Source: Serratia nevei | Lineage (GTDB): Bacteria; Pseudomonadota; Gammaproteobacteria; Enterobacterales; Enterobacteriaceae | Assembly (NCBI RefSeq): GCF_024160145.1 | Contig: NZ_JAMYWQ010000035.1 | Span: 1 to 49,955 of the forward strand | DNA: 49,955 nucleotides | Reading direction: 5' to 3' | In this document: piece after piece, positions 30,691-41,705 of the stretch | Position numbering within the stretch: position 1 is the stretch's first letter | How the letters are laid out: each line of letters starts with the position of its first letter | Made by a program: the position numbers and the translations under genes | The notes under the pieces: generated by a model | Seen by the model: only the letters and a program-made list of their open reading frames with translations | The model's database searches: none | What the model was told of the DNA's origin: nothing

Positions 30691-31737
30691 CTATTCCTCG
30701 CTGGCGACAAGCAACGGCGTCAGCGCGTCCAACACTTGCTGCGGCTGAATATCAATCAAACTTTGGTGATACCCCTGCTCGGCATCCCCCTTGCGCACCT
30801 TGTGATAGCCGCTGATCAAGCGGATAACCCGTGCCCTGTTGGAGAGCGGCGGCGTGAAGTCGGGGCTGCTTGGGCCGTACAAGGCTATCAGCGGTTTGTT
30901 CAACGCGGCGGCAACGTGCATTAAACCGGAATCGTTGCTGACCACCGCACGGCAGGCGGCGATCAGGATAACCGCCTGTTCCAGCTGGGTTTCCCCGGCC
31001 AGGTTACGGCAGAATTCGCGTGTATTTTCCTGCAATGCGGCGCGGATCTGCTCGCCGGCCTCGTGGTCTTTCGCCGAACCGAACAGTGCGACCTGATAGC
31101 CGCTCTCGATCAACTGCTGAGCCAGCGTTGCGTAGTGATAGTGTGGCCAGCGCTTGGCGGGGCCGAACTCTGCGCCTGGACAGAAGCCGACGATCGGCCG
31201 GCCGTCGGTCAGGTTGAAGGCCGCGGCGGTTTCGGCGATCTCTTCGTCGCTCACCTGCAGCCGTGGCCACAGCAGCGGCTGCGGCAGATCGTCGGCGCGC
31301 TGAATGCGGCCTTTGTCATAGGCTAGCGCCACGTAGCGCTGCACCATCAGCGGGAAGGCTGCCTTGTCGAGCACGCGGACGTCGTTCAGCAGGCCGTAGC
31401 GCATTTCGCCCCGCCAGCCGGTGCGCTGCGGGATATCGGCGAAGAAAGGCACCAGCGCGGATTTGAACGAGTTGGGTAGAACGTAAGCGCGATCGTAACG
31501 GTTGGCGCGCAGGGCGCGCCCCAGGCGGCGGCGCTCGCCGAGCCCCAGCGCGCCGTGGCCCAGCGGCATCGCCAGCGCCTGATTGACTTCCGGCATGCGC
31601 GCCAGCAGCGGGCGGCACCAGGCCGGCGCCATCACATCGATCTCCGCCGACGGGTATTCGGCCTTCAGGGTGCGATAGAGACTTTGCGACATCATCATGT
31701 CGCCAACCCAAGAAGGGCCGATAACCAGTATTTTCAT
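30691..31737 (-). CDS. waaF: LPS heptosyltransferase II
   Basis: Adds the second heptose to heptose I. 348 residues, as in E. coli. [20 protein letters not shown] carries Asp13. [19 protein letters not shown] (about 186-204) and [16 protein letters not shown] are the WaaF-type donor motifs. It follows hldD by 22 bases and precedes waaC by two. Confidence 0.97.
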   Translation of the reverse strand: MKILVIGPSWVGDMMMSQSLYRTLKAEYPSAEIDVMAPAWCRPLLARMPEVNQALAMPLGHGALGLGERRRLGRALRANRYDRAYVLPNSFKSALVPFFADIPQRTGWRGEMRYGLLNDVRVLDKAAFPLMVQRYVALAYDKGRIQRADDLPQPLLWPRLQVSDEEIAETAAAFNLTDGRPIVGFCPGAEFGPAKRWPHYHYATLAQQLIESGYQVALFGSAKDHEAGEQIRAALQENTREFCRNLAGETQLEQAVILIAACRAVVSNDSGLMHVAAALNKPLIALYGPSSPDFTPPLSNRARVIRLISGYHKVRKGDAEQGYHQSLIDIQPQQVLDALTPLLVASEE

Positions 31738-31759
31738 ACCCAGCGTTAATTCCTTCAGC

Positions 31760-32689
31760 TTATGCGGTGCGGTTCAACCAGGCCATGTACTCTTTCACGC
31801 CTTCGGCGACCGTTTTGAACGGTGCGTCGTAGCCAGCGGTGCGCAGCTTGGTCAGATCGGCCTGGGTGTACGCCTGATAGCGGCCCTTCAGCTTCTCCGG
31901 GAACTCGATGTATTCCACCGCGCCCTTCTGGTGGAAGTCCACCACCGCGTCGGCCACCGCCTGGAAGGTTTCTGCACGGCCGGTGCCGCAGTTGAAGATG
32001 CCGGATTTGCCGGTTTCCCAGAACCACAGGTTAACCGCCGCCACGTCGCCGACGTAGATGAAGTCGCGCTTGAAGTTTTCGCTGCCGGCGAACAGTTTCG
32101 GGTTTTCGCCGCGGTTGATCTGGGTGTTCAGGTGGAAAGCGACGCTGGCCATGCTGCCTTTGTGGCCTTCGCGCGGGCCGTAAACGTTGAAGTAGCGGAA
32201 ACCGCAGATCTGCGAATCCGCTTCCGGCAGGATCTCGCGCACGTACTGATCGAACAGGAATTTGGAGTAGCCGTACACGTTGAGCGGCGCTTCATACGGG
32301 CGCTCTTCGATAAACTCTTCGCGCCCGCCGTAAGTGGCGGCGGAGGAGGCATACAGGAACGGGATTTCGCGATCCAGGCAGTAGTGAAGCAGGTCTTTGG
32401 AGTACTGATAGTTGTTGTCCATCATGTACTTGCCATCCCACTCGGTGGTGGCGGAGCAGGCACCTTCGTGGAAGACCGCTTCGATATCGCCCAGATCGTC
32501 GCCGGCCACGATGCTGGCGATAAAGTCTTCTTTGTCGATATAGTCGGCGATGTCCAGATCGACCAGGTTGACGAACTTGGTGCCGTCTTTCAGGTTATCC
32601 ACCACCAGGATATCGCGATATCCCTTGTCGTTCAGTGCCTTAACGATATTGCTGCCGATCATGCCGGCGCCGCCAGTGACGATAATCAT
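31760..32689 (-). CDS. hldD: ADP-L-glycero-D-manno-heptose 6-epimerase
   Basis: Converts ADP-D-glycero- to ADP-L-glycero-D-manno-heptose, the donor for WaaC and WaaF. 309 residues (E. coli 310). NADP motif GGAGMIGSN (6-14) and catalytic Y-x-x-x-K in [10 protein letters not shown]. Start 32689 begins with the family N-terminus MIIVTGGAG; an in-frame ATG at 32752 would add 21 residues. First gene of the core operon, divergent from kbl across 240 bases, as in E. coli, where hldD (htrM) also has a heat-shock promoter. Confidence 0.97.
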   Translation of the reverse strand: MIIVTGGAGMIGSNIVKALNDKGYRDILVVDNLKDGTKFVNLVDLDIADYIDKEDFIASIVAGDDLGDIEAVFHEGACSATTEWDGKYMMDNNYQYSKDLLHYCLDREIPFLYASSAATYGGREEFIEERPYEAPLNVYGYSKFLFDQYVREILPEADSQICGFRYFNVYGPREGHKGSMASVAFHLNTQINRGENPKLFAGSENFKRDFIYVGDVAAVNLWFWETGKSGIFNCGTGRAETFQAVADAVVDFHQKGAVEYIEFPEKLKGRYQAYTQADLTKLRTAGYDAPFKTVAEGVKEYMAWLNRTA

Positions 32690-32929
32690 TGGGTTACCCC
32701 TGCTAAGCTGCCTGGCGGGGCACAATGCCCCACGCTCAATGGCGGTTATCATAGCATTTCATGCCGCGGCAAACAGCGTAAGGGCTCCGAATATCCCGCA
32801 TTGCCATTGAAGTCCGCTTTTTGCCGTGATATCTGCTGCAATTTTAATATTCTCTCCCGCGCATTCTCGTCAGTTTGGTTACAAATCAGTAAAATATGCC
32901 GCAAAGAGCCCAATCCTGGAGATAACCGA

Positions 32930-34126
32930 ATGTCAGCGTCTTTTTATCAGCAGTTGGAACAACAGCTTGCCGCCACTCGCAGTGAAGGGCTGTTCAAGGA
33001 AGAACGCATCATCACCTCCGCGCAACAAGCGGATATCGCCGTCGCCGACGGCAGCCATGTGATCAACTTCTGCGCCAATAACTACCTGGGCCTGGCCAAC
33101 CATCCGGCGCTGATCGCCGCCGCCAAATCGGGGATGGACAGCCACGGCTTCGGCATGGCGTCGGTGCGCTTCATCTGCGGCACCCAGGACAGCCACAAGC
33201 AGCTGGAACAGAAACTGGCGGCCTTCCTGGGCATGGAAGACGCGATCCTGTACTCCTCTTGCTTCGACGCCAACGGCGGGCTGTTCGAAACCCTGCTCGG
33301 CCCGGAAGATGCCATCATCTCCGATGCGCTGAACCACGCGTCGATCATCGACGGCGTGCGCCTGTGCAAGGCCAAGCGCTATCGCTACGCCAATAACGAC
33401 ATGGCCGAGCTGGCCGCGCAGCTGAAACAGGCCAAAGCCGACGGTGCTCGCCACATTCTGATCGCCACCGATGGCGTGTTCTCGATGGACGGCGTGATCG
33501 CCAACCTGAAAGGGGTTTGCGATCTGGCGGATGAGTATCAGGCGCTGGTGATGGTGGATGACTCCCACGCGGTGGGCTTTGTCGGTGCCAACGGGCGCGG
33601 CACCCATGAATACTGCGAAGTGATGGGCCGCGTCGATATCATTACCGGTACGTTAGGCAAAGCGCTGGGCGGCGCTTCCGGCGGCTACACCGCCGCCAAG
33701 AAAGAAGTGGTGGAGTGGCTGCGTCAGCGTTCGCGCCCGTACCTGTTCTCCAACTCGCTGGCGCCGGCGATCGTCGCCGCGTCGATCAAAGTGCTGGAAC
33801 TGCTGGAAGAGGGCGATGCCCTGCGCGATCGCCTGTGGGCCAACGCGCGTCTGTTCCGCGAAAAAATGACCGCCGCCGGCTTCACGTTGGCTGGCGCCGA
33901 TCACGCCATCATCCCGGTGATGCTGGGTGAGGCGAAGCTGGCGCAGGAATTCGCCAATGCGTTGCTCAAGGAAGGCATCTATGTGACCGGTTTCTTCTAT
34001 CCGGTGGTGCCGAAAGGCCAGGCGCGCATCCGTACCCAGATGTCCGCCGACCACACCCCGGAGCAAATCGAACGCGCAGTGGCGGCGTTTACACGTATCG
34101 GTAAGGATCTTGGCGTTATTGCATAA
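32930..34126 (+). CDS. kbl: 2-amino-3-ketobutyrate coenzyme A ligase (glycine C-acetyltransferase)
   Basis: PLP enzyme that cleaves 2-amino-3-ketobutyrate with CoA to glycine and acetyl-CoA, the second step of threonine breakdown. 398 residues as in E. coli. The Schiff-base lysine is K244 in [15 protein letters not shown]; the PLP Asp is in [11 protein letters not shown]. Start 32930 is set by the family N-terminus [10 protein letters not shown]. Nine bases separate it from tdh, with which it forms an operon. Confidence 0.97.
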   Translation: MSASFYQQLEQQLAATRSEGLFKEERIITSAQQADIAVADGSHVINFCANNYLGLANHPALIAAAKSGMDSHGFGMASVRFICGTQDSHKQLEQKLAAFLGMEDAILYSSCFDANGGLFETLLGPEDAIISDALNHASIIDGVRLCKAKRYRYANNDMAELAAQLKQAKADGARHILIATDGVFSMDGVIANLKGVCDLADEYQALVMVDDSHAVGFVGANGRGTHEYCEVMGRVDIITGTLGKALGGASGGYTAAKKEVVEWLRQRSRPYLFSNSLAPAIVAASIKVLELLEEGDALRDRLWANARLFREKMTAAGFTLAGADHAIIPVMLGEAKLAQEFANALLKEGIYVTGFFYPVVPKGQARIRTQMSADHTPEQIERAVAAFTRIGKDLGVIA

Positions 34127-34135
34127 GGTAAAACC

Positions 34136-35161
34136 ATGAAAGCACTGTCAAAACTGAAAGCGGAAGAAGGGATTTGGATGACCGATGTGCCTCAGCCAGA
34201 GCTGGGCCACAACGACATCATGATCAAAATCCGCAAAACCGCGATCTGCGGCACCGATGTGCATATCTACAACTGGGATGAGTGGTCGCAAAAAACCATT
34301 CCGGTTCCGATGGTGGTCGGCCATGAGTACGTGGGCGAAGTGGTGGCGATCGGTCAGGAAGTCAAAGGCTTCAGCATCGGCGATCGCGTGTCCGGCGAAG
34401 GCCACATCACCTGCGGCCACTGCCGCAACTGCCGCGGCGGCCGCACGCATCTGTGCCGCAACACCATCGGCGTGGGCGTAAACCGTCCGGGCTGCTTCGC
34501 GGAATACTTGGTGATCCCGGCGTTCAACGCCTTCAAGATCCCGGATAACATCTCCGACGAACTGGCTTCGATCTTCGATCCGTTCGGCAACGCGGTGCAT
34601 ACCGCGCTGTCGTTCGATCTGGTCGGGGAGGACGTGCTGGTGTCCGGCGCCGGCCCGATCGGCATCATGGCGGCGGCGGTGTGCAAACACGTCGGTGCCC
34701 GCCACGTCGTGATCACCGACGTTAACGAATACCGTCTGGAACTGGCGCGCAAGATGGGCGTGACCCGTGCGGTGAACGTCAGCAAGGAAAACCTTAACGA
34801 CGTGATGGCTGAGTTGGGCATGACCGAAGGGTTCGACGTCGGTCTGGAAATGTCCGGCGCGCCGCCGGCGTTCCGCACGCTGCTCAATGCCATGAACCAC
34901 GGCGGGCGTATCGCCATGCTGGGCATTCCGCCTTCGGATATGTCGATCGACTGGAACCAGGTTATCTTCAAGGGGCTGTTTATCAAAGGGATTTACGGCC
35001 GCGAAATGTTCGAAACCTGGTATAAGATGGCGGCGCTGATCCAGTCCGGTCTGGATTTGACCCCGATCATCACCCACCGTTTCTCGATCGACGAGTTCCA
35101 GCAGGGCTTCGACGCCATGCGCTCCGGCAAGTCGGGCAAAGTGGTGCTGAGCTGGGATTAA
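34136..35161 (+). CDS. tdh: L-threonine 3-dehydrogenase
   Basis: Zinc alcohol-dehydrogenase-family enzyme oxidising threonine to 2-amino-3-ketobutyrate with NAD, the substrate of Kbl. 341 residues as in E. coli. Catalytic zinc Cys38 in [15 protein letters not shown]; structural zinc cysteines in [18 protein letters not shown] motif [10 protein letters not shown] (about 173-182). Second gene of kbl-tdh, followed by a terminator. Confidence 0.98.
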   Translation: MKALSKLKAEEGIWMTDVPQPELGHNDIMIKIRKTAICGTDVHIYNWDEWSQKTIPVPMVVGHEYVGEVVAIGQEVKGFSIGDRVSGEGHITCGHCRNCRGGRTHLCRNTIGVGVNRPGCFAEYLVIPAFNAFKIPDNISDELASIFDPFGNAVHTALSFDLVGEDVLVSGAGPIGIMAAAVCKHVGARHVVITDVNEYRLELARKMGVTRAVNVSKENLNDVMAELGMTEGFDVGLEMSGAPPAFRTLLNAMNHGGRIAMLGIPPSDMSIDWNQVIFKGLFIKGIYGREMFETWYKMAALIQSGLDLTPIITHRFSIDEFQQGFDAMRSGKSGKVVLSWD

Positions 35162-35176
35162 CCTCGGCGAACAGTG

Positions 35177-35206
35177 AAAAGGGCCGGCATGCCGGCCCTT
35201 TTTTTA
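35177..35206. terminator. Terminator after tdh
   Basis: Perfect stem AAAAGGGCCGGC/GCCGGCCCTTTT with a two-base loop and a seven-T run ending at 35205. The right end overlaps the stop codon of yibQ, transcribed the other way, so it may act on both strands. Confidence 0.9.
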
Positions 35207-36169
35207 CGCTTGCGGTTTGGCTTGCGTCCAGTGCTGCCAGTGGCGCTTGATGAAGGTCACCGGCGGCGAGGTGGCAATGCTGTCGGCGATGACGCCCAGC
35301 GCGGTGCCGGCGTTGGTTTTTTCCTTCGGCAGCTTGACCTTGCACTGCTTGATGCCGCCGCTGAACGGGTTCTTCGGCTGCGGTTTCTGCGGTTTGACCG
35401 GCGGTGGAACGTAGCCGCCGTTACTCTGCGGCTCGTTCAGCAGCGAGCTTGGTTTGACCAGCACGATATCGGCGGGCAGTGACGGCAGCATCTGCTGCAG
35501 CACTCTCACCGTCGCCGGGCGCGGGTGGCCAATGGCAATGGCGGAGCCGTTGCGCCGCGCCAATTCGACCGCGCGGTTGAATTGCCGGCGGATGTCGGCT
35601 TCGTTCGCGGTATCGTCGAGAAACACCTTGCGTTTGATCACCTTGACGCCGGTGCCGGCCGCGGCGCGGGTCGCCTGGCTGCTGCCGATGGTCATGCTGT
35701 CGAGGAAGTACAGGCGGTAGCTTTCGAGCGCCTGCATCACTTTCTGCATGCCCGGCAGGCTGGAGGTCATGGCGCTGCCCATGTGGTTGTTCATGCCGAC
35801 CGCGTAGGGCACGTTGTTCACCGCGTTGCGGATGATGCGCTGGATCTCTTCGCTGCTCATGGAAGGTTGCAGGGTATCGCGTTCCAGCGGCTGCTTGCTG
35901 AGCGGCGCCATCGGTATGTGGATCAGCACTTCGCGGCCCTGGCTGTGGGCGCGGGTGGCCATCAGGCGGGCATACGGCGCGTTGGGCAACACCGCGACCG
36001 AGATCGCCGTCGGCATTTGCAGCACCGCGTTTTCTTCATGGGGGCGGTAGCCTACGTCATCGATGACGATGGAAAGTTTTCCTGCCTGCGCAGCGTAAAC
36101 CTGCAGCAGGCAGCCGATTAACAGAGCTGTACGGGTTTTGACATAGCGCAAATCTATCTTCCCAACCAC
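35204..36169 (-). CDS. yibQ: YibQ, divergent polysaccharide deacetylase family
   Basis: 321 residues with an N-terminal signal sequence (about 11-29, TALLIGCLLQVYAAQAG), so probably periplasmic. The divergent polysaccharide deacetylase fold is seen in LSIVIDDVGYRPHE (about 32-45), MNNHMGSAMTS and AIAIGHPRPATV. The C-terminal 70 residues are Pro/Lys-rich. No activity is firmly established, but the family always follows envC, here with a 16-base overlap, suggesting a cell-wall role. Confidence 0.88.
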   Translation of the reverse strand: MVGKIDLRYVKTRTALLIGCLLQVYAAQAGKLSIVIDDVGYRPHEENAVLQMPTAISVAVLPNAPYARLMATRAHSQGREVLIHIPMAPLSKQPLERDTLQPSMSSEEIQRIIRNAVNNVPYAVGMNNHMGSAMTSSLPGMQKVMQALESYRLYFLDSMTIGSSQATRAAAGTGVKVIKRKVFLDDTANEADIRRQFNRAVELARRNGSAIAIGHPRPATVRVLQQMLPSLPADIVLVKPSSLLNEPQSNGGYVPPPVKPQKPQPKNPFSGGIKQCKVKLPKEKTNAGTALGVIADSIATSPPVTFIKRHWQHWTQAKPQA

Positions 36170-37488
36170 GGCAGTGGGTTAACCGCCTGTCCCTGACGAC
36201 GGATTTCGAAATAGAGCGACGGCGTTCCCTGGCCGCCGCTGGTGCCGACCAGAGCGATCGGCTGGCCGGCGCGCACCTGCGCCCCGACGTTGACCAACGC
36301 GCTTTGGTTGTAGCCGTACACGCTCATGTCGCCTTTACCGTGTTCGACCACCACCATCAGACCATAGCCTTGCAGCCAGTCGGCCAGCAGCACGCGGCCA
36401 TCGGCGACGGCTTTCACTTCGCTGCCTTCGCGGGCTTCAATCACCATGCCTTTCCAGCGTAGCTCGCCCTGCTGCTGTTCGCCAAAGCCGTGCAGCGTGC
36501 GGCCACGCACCGGCCACATCAGTTGGCCGGCCGGACGACCGAGGCCGCCGGTTCGCGCCATCAGTGAGCGATCGGCTTCGCTCGGCTTGTAGGTGGTGCC
36601 GGTTTTCTTCGCCTGCTGTTCCTTGATGCGCACCTGTTCGCGCACCTTGGCCGCTTCACGCGCTTCGCGTTCGGCGCGCGCCCGGGCTTCGCGCTCCGCG
36701 CGGGCGATCTTGTCGCGCATGCGGGCTTCGTTCTGGCGCAGTTCCACCAGGCGCTGTTGGTCTTTTTCCAGCGAAGCCTCCAGCGCGGTCAGCGTTTTCT
36801 TGCGGGCGCCGCGCGCCTGCTCCAGCTTCTGCTGCTGCGTCTGTTGTTCGTCCAGTAAGGATTTTTGCTGGCCCTGTTTGGCCACCAGCGTGGTTTTTTG
36901 CTTCGCCAGCTCGGCGCGGGTCTGTTTCAGTTCTTCGATGGTTTTCTGGCGCGCTTCGTTCAGATAGCCGAAATAGGCCAGAATACGTTCGCTGCGCTGG
37001 CTCTCTTCACCGCTGAGGATCAGTTGCACGGCGCTGTGCTGCCCTTGTCGGAAGGCGGCGTCGAGCTGTTTGGCGAGGAGGTTTTGTTGGGTCGATTGCT
37101 GCTTTTGCAGTTTGGCTATCGAGGCGTTCAGGCCGGAAATGTCCTTGCCCAACTGGGTGAGCGTGCCCTCGGTGTCGCGCAACTGGCGGCTGGCCTGGGC
37201 GATGGTTTTTTCCTGCTGACGCAGCTGATCTTGCAGCGAGCTGCGCTGCTGTTGCTGCTGCTTCACCGCTTTTTCTTTCTCGGCGATGCTCTGCTGGATG
37301 TCTTTCAACTGGGATTTATTGTCTTCCGCCGCCTGGCCGGCGAGCGGCAACAGCAAGACGCCAGCGCAAAATACGCTGGCGCACATGGCGGTGAACGTCC
37401 TTGGCGCGGTGCGTTCAGGCAGCGGACGGCTGCCTGCGTTTGCGCTTCGGGTTACCCTTGATAGTGCAAAAAACGCCTTCTCCCTCAT
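36154..37488 (-). CDS. envC: Murein hydrolase activator EnvC
   Basis: Periplasmic coiled-coil protein that, recruited by FtsEX, activates amidases AmiA and AmiB to split the septum. 444 residues against 419 in E. coli: a longer N-terminal tail precedes the signal peptide (hydrophobic core about 36-52, cleavage near GQAA-ED). Residues about 57-300 are long Gln/Lys/Glu-rich coiled coil. The C-terminal LytM domain (about 320-444) is degenerate, as expected for EnvC: it ends in SLYFEIRRQGQAVNP without the catalytic metal ligands. An internal ATG at 37386 could start just before the signal peptide. Lies between gpmI and yibQ as in E. coli. Confidence 0.95.
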   Translation of the reverse strand: MREKAFFALSRVTRSANAGSRPLPERTAPRTFTAMCASVFCAGVLLLPLAGQAAEDNKSQLKDIQQSIAEKEKAVKQQQQQRSSLQDQLRQQEKTIAQASRQLRDTEGTLTQLGKDISGLNASIAKLQKQQSTQQNLLAKQLDAAFRQGQHSAVQLILSGEESQRSERILAYFGYLNEARQKTIEELKQTRAELAKQKTTLVAKQGQQKSLLDEQQTQQQKLEQARGARKKTLTALEASLEKDQQRLVELRQNEARMRDKIARAEREARARAEREAREAAKVREQVRIKEQQAKKTGTTYKPSEADRSLMARTGGLGRPAGQLMWPVRGRTLHGFGEQQQGELRWKGMVIEAREGSEVKAVADGRVLLADWLQGYGLMVVVEHGKGDMSVYGYNQSALVNVGAQVRAGQPIALVGTSGGQGTPSLYFEIRRQGQAVNPLPWLGR

Positions 37489-37497
37489 GGAGAAGGA

Positions 37498-39042
37498 TTA
37501 TTCCACGATGAACAGCGGCTTACCAGTCATCTCTTGCGGGATTTCCATTCCCATCAGTGTTAACAGGGTTGGCGCGATGTCCGAAAGCTTGCCGCCTTCG
37601 ACCGCTCGCGCCGGTTTGCCGACGTAAATCAGCGGCACCGGCAGGCTGGTGTGGGCGGTGTGCGCCTGGCCGGTGGCCGGATCGCGCATCTGCTCGGCGT
37701 TGCCGTGATCGGCGGTGATCAGCAGCTGGCCGTCGACGTCGCGCACCGCATCAACCACCTGGGCGATGCAGGCGTCCAGCGTTTCCACCGCTTTGACCGC
37801 CGCTTCATACACGCCGGTATGCCCCACCATGTCGCCGTTCGGGTAGTTGCAGATAATGGCGTCGTATTTGCCGCTGCGGATGGCGCTCAGTAGCTTGTCG
37901 GTCAGCTCGGCGGCGCTCATTTCCGGCTGCAAATCGTAGGTGGCGACCTTCGGCGAGTTGACCAGCACGCGGTCTTCTCCCTTGAACGGCGCTTCCACGC
38001 CGCCGTTATAGAAGAAGGTGACGTGGGCGTATTTTTCGGTTTCCGAGATGCGCAGTTGGGTTTTGTCGTGCTTCATCAGCCATTCGCCGAAGGTGTTGGC
38101 CAGCGACGCCGGCGGATAGGCGCAGGCGGTCGCGATGTCGGCGGCGTATTCGGTCAGCATGACGAAATCGCCGAATTGCACCTGTTTGGCGCGCGGGAAA
38201 CCGTCGAAATCCGCGTTCACGAAGGCACGGGTGATCTGGCGCGCGCGGTCGGCGCGGAAGTTCATGAAGATCAACGCGTCGCCGTCCTGCATTGCGGCAT
38301 CGGCTTCACCGGCGGCGCGGATCACGGTCGGTCTGACGAACTCGTCGTTTTCACCGCGCTGATAGGCGGCCTGCAGACCGGCGAGCGCATCGTCGGCCTC
38401 GTAGTCGCCTTTGGCCGCGGTCAGCAGGTCATAGGCCAGCTGCACGCGGTCCCAGCGATTGTCGCGGTCCATCGCGTAGTAGCGGCCGATCAGCGAGGCG
38501 ATGCGCCCGACGCCCAATGCGGCGAAGGCGTCGCGGCAGCGTTGCAGCGGGGCTTCGGCGCTGCGCGGCGGCGTGTCGCGCCCATCGAGGAAGGCGTGCA
38601 GATAGACGGCTTTGGCACCACGTTGGGCGGCCAGCTTGATCATGGCCAGGATGTGCTCGTCGTGGCTGTGCACGCCGCCCGGTGACAGCAGGCCCATGAT
38701 ATGCACCGCCTTGCCGGCCGCCACCGCTTTATCCACGGCGGCGGTCAGCACCGGGTTGGCGAAGAAGTCGCCGTCGGCGATCGCTTTGTCCAGCCGGGTC
38801 AGATCCTGATACACGATGCGTCCGGCGCCCAGGTTGACGTGGCCGACTTCGGAGTTGCCCATTTGCCCGTCGGGCAGGCCGACATCCAGCCCGGAAGCGG
38901 CGATCAGCGTATGCGGCTGCTCTCGCCACAGGCGATCCATCACCGGGGTGCCGGCGTTCAGGATCGCGTTGTCCTGCCGCTCTTCACGGTGGCCGTAACC
39001 GTCCAGGATCACCAGTACCATCGGTTTTTTGTTGCTCGACAT
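37498..39042 (-). CDS. gpmI: 2,3-bisphosphoglycerate-independent phosphoglycerate mutase
   Basis: Manganese enzyme interconverting 3- and 2-phosphoglycerate in glycolysis. 514 residues, the E. coli GpmM length. Alkaline-phosphatase-fold motifs: [10 protein letters not shown] with metal Asp14, the phosphorylated Ser64 in [14 protein letters not shown], and DHGNAEQM near residue 444. It starts the gpmI-envC-yibQ unit; envC begins ten bases after its stop. Confidence 0.97.
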   Translation of the reverse strand: MSSNKKPMVLVILDGYGHREERQDNAILNAGTPVMDRLWREQPHTLIAASGLDVGLPDGQMGNSEVGHVNLGAGRIVYQDLTRLDKAIADGDFFANPVLTAAVDKAVAAGKAVHIMGLLSPGGVHSHDEHILAMIKLAAQRGAKAVYLHAFLDGRDTPPRSAEAPLQRCRDAFAALGVGRIASLIGRYYAMDRDNRWDRVQLAYDLLTAAKGDYEADDALAGLQAAYQRGENDEFVRPTVIRAAGEADAAMQDGDALIFMNFRADRARQITRAFVNADFDGFPRAKQVQFGDFVMLTEYAADIATACAYPPASLANTFGEWLMKHDKTQLRISETEKYAHVTFFYNGGVEAPFKGEDRVLVNSPKVATYDLQPEMSAAELTDKLLSAIRSGKYDAIICNYPNGDMVGHTGVYEAAVKAVETLDACIAQVVDAVRDVDGQLLITADHGNAEQMRDPATGQAHTAHTSLPVPLIYVGKPARAVEGGKLSDIAPTLLTLMGMEIPQEMTGKPLFIVE

Positions 39043-39339
39043 TGCATAGACCTCTTATGAACTTTTTAAGCTGCGAATAGCCATGCGCCCGCCGCCGGCA
39101 TGGCTATTCGCCCTCGAAAAACCGGCTGATTTTACACCGCCGGCGGCGATAAATAGCCCAAAGAGATCAAGGTTGCGGCGAATCGCGCGGGCTTTTATGC
39201 TCTGACGTCGGGAATTTCTCAGCGCAGCCCGCAGTTTCTGCAATCGCGCTTGCTTATTGGCTGTATTTGCCGCACTCGGCAGGTATACTCTGAAACCTTG
39301 ACTTATTTATCCCTTAACTGACGGGAGTTGTTACACCCC
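39043..39339. other. Divergent intergenic region gpmI/yibN
   Basis: 297 bases with no convincing gene. It must carry the gpmI and yibN promoters; TATACT at 39284-39289 is a good -10 for yibN, though the -35 is weak. Nothing else recognised. Confidence 0.5.
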
Positions 39340-39774
39340 ATGCTGCAAGAAATTATGCCATTCGTAAGCAGACACCCCATTCTGAGCCTGGCTTGGATCG
39401 CTCTGCTGGTCGCCGTTATCGTCATGACCTTCAAAAGCCGTTTCTCCAAGGTCAAAGAGATCGCCCGCGGTGAAGCTATCCGCCTGATCAACAAAGAAGA
39501 AGCCGTGGTGGTCGACACCCGCAGCCGCGATGACTTCCGCCGTGGCCACCTGGCCAGCGCCATCAACCTGACCGCCAGCGAAATCAAAAAAGGCAGCCTG
39601 GGCGAGCTGGAAAAACACAAAGCGCAGCCGATCATCGTCGTGTGCGCCAACGGCACAGCGTCTCGCGAGCCGGCGGAAAACCTGAGCAAGGCCGGTTTTG
39701 AAAAGGTGACTATGCTGAAAGACGGCATTGCCGGCTGGAGCGGAGAAAACCTGCCGCTGGTGCGCGGTAAGTAA
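39340..39774 (+). CDS. yibN: YibN, membrane-anchored rhodanese-like protein
   Basis: 144 residues. One membrane segment (about 13-31, [19 protein letters not shown]) is followed by a rhodanese domain with [15 protein letters not shown] (57-70) and the loop [10 protein letters not shown]. The active-site-like Cys102 is in the canonical position here. Proposed to transfer sulfur or, in E. coli, to work in membrane protein insertion near SecB; the physiological role is not settled. Start 39340 matches the E. coli N-terminus; a TTG at 39328 is in frame but sits directly after the ribosome binding site. First of yibN-grxC-secB-gpsA-cysE. Confidence 0.92.
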   Translation: MLQEIMPFVSRHPILSLAWIALLVAVIVMTFKSRFSKVKEIARGEAIRLINKEEAVVVDTRSRDDFRRGHLASAINLTASEIKKGSLGELEKHKAQPIIVVCANGTASREPAENLSKAGFEKVTMLKDGIAGWSGENLPLVRGK

Positions 39775-39802
39775 CCGTTTAACCTATTTGAGGTGGCAAT
39801 CC

Positions 39803-40051
39803 ATGGCTAACATTGATATCTACACCAAAGCGACCTGTCCGTTCTGCCATCGCGCCAAGGCGCTGTTGAACAGCAAGGGCGCGGCGTTTAACGAGATCGC
39901 CATCGACGGCGATAACGCCAAGCGCGAAGTGATGATCGAGCGCAGCGGGCGCACCACCGTGCCGCAGATTTTCATCGACGGCCGGCATATCGGCGGCTGC
40001 GATGATTTATATGAACTCGATGCTCGCGGCGGCCTGGATCCGCTGCTTTAA
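39803..40051 (+). CDS. grxC: Glutaredoxin 3
   Basis: Glutathione-dependent dithiol oxidoreductase of 82 residues (E. coli 83). Active site C-P-F-C at residues 12-15, then the GSH-binding TVPQIFIDGRHIGG and GGCDD motifs. The AGGTGG ribosome binding site ends seven bases before ATG 39803. It lies between yibN and secB. Confidence 0.97.
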   Translation: MANIDIYTKATCPFCHRAKALLNSKGAAFNEIAIDGDNAKREVMIERSGRTTVPQIFIDGRHIGGCDDLYELDARGGLDPLL

Positions 40052-40108
40052 GCAGCTTGCCGGTTCACCGAGTGTCAATAAGGACGTTTAACCAAGGGTA
40101 TTACTCAC

Positions 40109-40579
40109 ATGTCAGAACAAAACAGCACCGAAATGGCTTTCCAGATCCAACGCATTTATACCAAGGACATCTCCTTCGAAGCGCCGAACGCGCCGCAGGT
40201 TTTCCAGCAGGAATGGCAGCCGGAAGTTAAACTTGATCTGGATACCGCGTCCAGCCAACTGGCTGACGAAGTGTATGAAGTGGTACTGCGCGTAACCGTA
40301 ACGGCGACCCTGGGCGAAGAGACGGCGTTCCTGTGCGAAGTGCAACAGGCGGGCATCTTCTCGGTAGCAGGCATCGAAGGCACGCAGCTGGCGCATTGCC
40401 TGGGTGCATACTGCCCGAACATCCTGTTCCCGTATGCGCGCGAGTGCATCACCAGCCTGGTTTCTCGCGGCACATTCCCGCAGCTGAACCTGGCACCGGT
40501 CAACTTTGACGCGCTGTTCATGAACTATCTGCAGCAGCAGGCGGAAGGCGAAGGTGCCGCACCACATCAGGATGCCTGA
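40109..40579 (+). CDS. secB: Protein-export chaperone SecB
   Basis: Tetrameric cytosolic chaperone that keeps preproteins unfolded and delivers them to SecA. 156 residues (E. coli 155), with the signature [19 protein letters not shown] near residue 11 and [17 protein letters not shown] toward the end. The stop overlaps the gpsA start by one base (TGATG), indicating coupling. Confidence 0.98.
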   Translation: MSEQNSTEMAFQIQRIYTKDISFEAPNAPQVFQQEWQPEVKLDLDTASSQLADEVYEVVLRVTVTATLGEETAFLCEVQQAGIFSVAGIEGTQLAHCLGAYCPNILFPYARECITSLVSRGTFPQLNLAPVNFDALFMNYLQQQAEGEGAAPHQDA

Positions 40580-41598
40580 TGAACACCGTCAATGCTTCAA
40601 TGACCGTAATCGGTGCCGGCTCGTACGGCACCGCTTTGGCCATTACGCTGGCGCGTAACGGCCATACCGTGATGCTGTGGGGGCATAACCCCGCGCAAAT
40701 TCAAACGTTGCAGCAAGATCGCTGCAATCAGGCGTTTCTGCCCGACGTTCCCTTCCCCGATACCCTGCTGCCGGAAGCCGATTTGGCGCGTGCGCTGGCG
40801 GCCAGCCGCGACGTGCTGGTGGTGGTGCCGAGCCACGTGTTCGGCGACGTGCTGCGCCAGCTGAAACCGCATCTGCGCCCGGATGCCCGCATTGTGTGGG
40901 CCACCAAGGGGCTGGAAGCGGAAACCGGCCGGTTGCTGCAGGACGTGGCGCGTGAAGCGTTGGGCGAGGCGATCCCGCTGGCGGTGCTCTCCGGGCCGAC
41001 CTTCGCCAAAGAGCTGGCCGCCGGCCTGCCGACGGCGATTGCGCTGGCGGCGACCGATGCGCAGTTCGCCGACGATCTGCAACAGCTGTTGCACTGCGGC
41101 AGGAGCTTCCGCGTCTACAGCAACCCCGACTTCATCGGCGTGCAGCTTGGCGGCGCGGTGAAGAACGTGATCGCCATCGGCGCCGGCATGTCCGACGGGA
41201 TCGGTTTCGGTGCCAATGCCCGCACCGCGCTGATTACGCGCGGGCTGGCGGAAATGAGCCGCCTGGGTTCTGCGCTGGGCGCCGATCCTTCAACGTTCAT
41301 GGGCATGGCGGGGCTGGGGGATCTGGTGCTAACCTGCACGGACAACCAATCGCGCAACCGCCGCTTCGGCATTATGCTGGGGCAGGGCAAAGGCGTGCAG
41401 GAAGCGCAGGACAGCATCGGTCAGGTGGTCGAGGGCTATCGCAATACCAAAGAAGTATTGGCGCTGGCGCAGCGGCACGGCGTGGAAATGCCGATCACCG
41501 AACAGATTTATCAGGTGCTTTACTGCCATAAAGACGCCCGCGAAGCGGCGCTGAGCCTGCTGGGGCGAGCCCGAAAGGACGAAAAACCCAGCGCGTGA
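40579..41598 (+). CDS. gpsA: Glycerol-3-phosphate dehydrogenase [NAD(P)+]
   Basis: Reduces dihydroxyacetone phosphate to sn-glycerol-3-phosphate for phospholipid synthesis. 339 residues as in E. coli. Rossmann motif [11 protein letters not shown] (11-21), ATKGLE, and the catalytic Lys in [11 protein letters not shown] (about 191-201). Coupled to secB upstream; cysE follows after 107 bases. Confidence 0.98.
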   Translation: MNTVNASMTVIGAGSYGTALAITLARNGHTVMLWGHNPAQIQTLQQDRCNQAFLPDVPFPDTLLPEADLARALAASRDVLVVVPSHVFGDVLRQLKPHLRPDARIVWATKGLEAETGRLLQDVAREALGEAIPLAVLSGPTFAKELAAGLPTAIALAATDAQFADDLQQLLHCGRSFRVYSNPDFIGVQLGGAVKNVIAIGAGMSDGIGFGANARTALITRGLAEMSRLGSALGADPSTFMGMAGLGDLVLTCTDNQSRNRRFGIMLGQGKGVQEAQDSIGQVVEGYRNTKEVLALAQRHGVEMPITEQIYQVLYCHKDAREAALSLLGRARKDEKPSA

Positions 41599-41705
41599 CA
41601 TAAAACGATATGCCGGGGCAGCGTGCTGACCCCGCAAATGACCTGGGCCGCTTCGCGCTACCTACCGCGTGAAGCGGCCCGTTTGGCAAGGCAGAGGGGA
41701 ATGTG

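Noticed and set aside
36043-36050. GGCGGTAG, the ops element that recruits RfaH in LPS operons
   Set aside because: It lies inside yibQ coding sequence on the opposite strand, far from any LPS operon promoter; chance match. No ops element was seen upstream of hldD, waaQ or the wabN-like gene.
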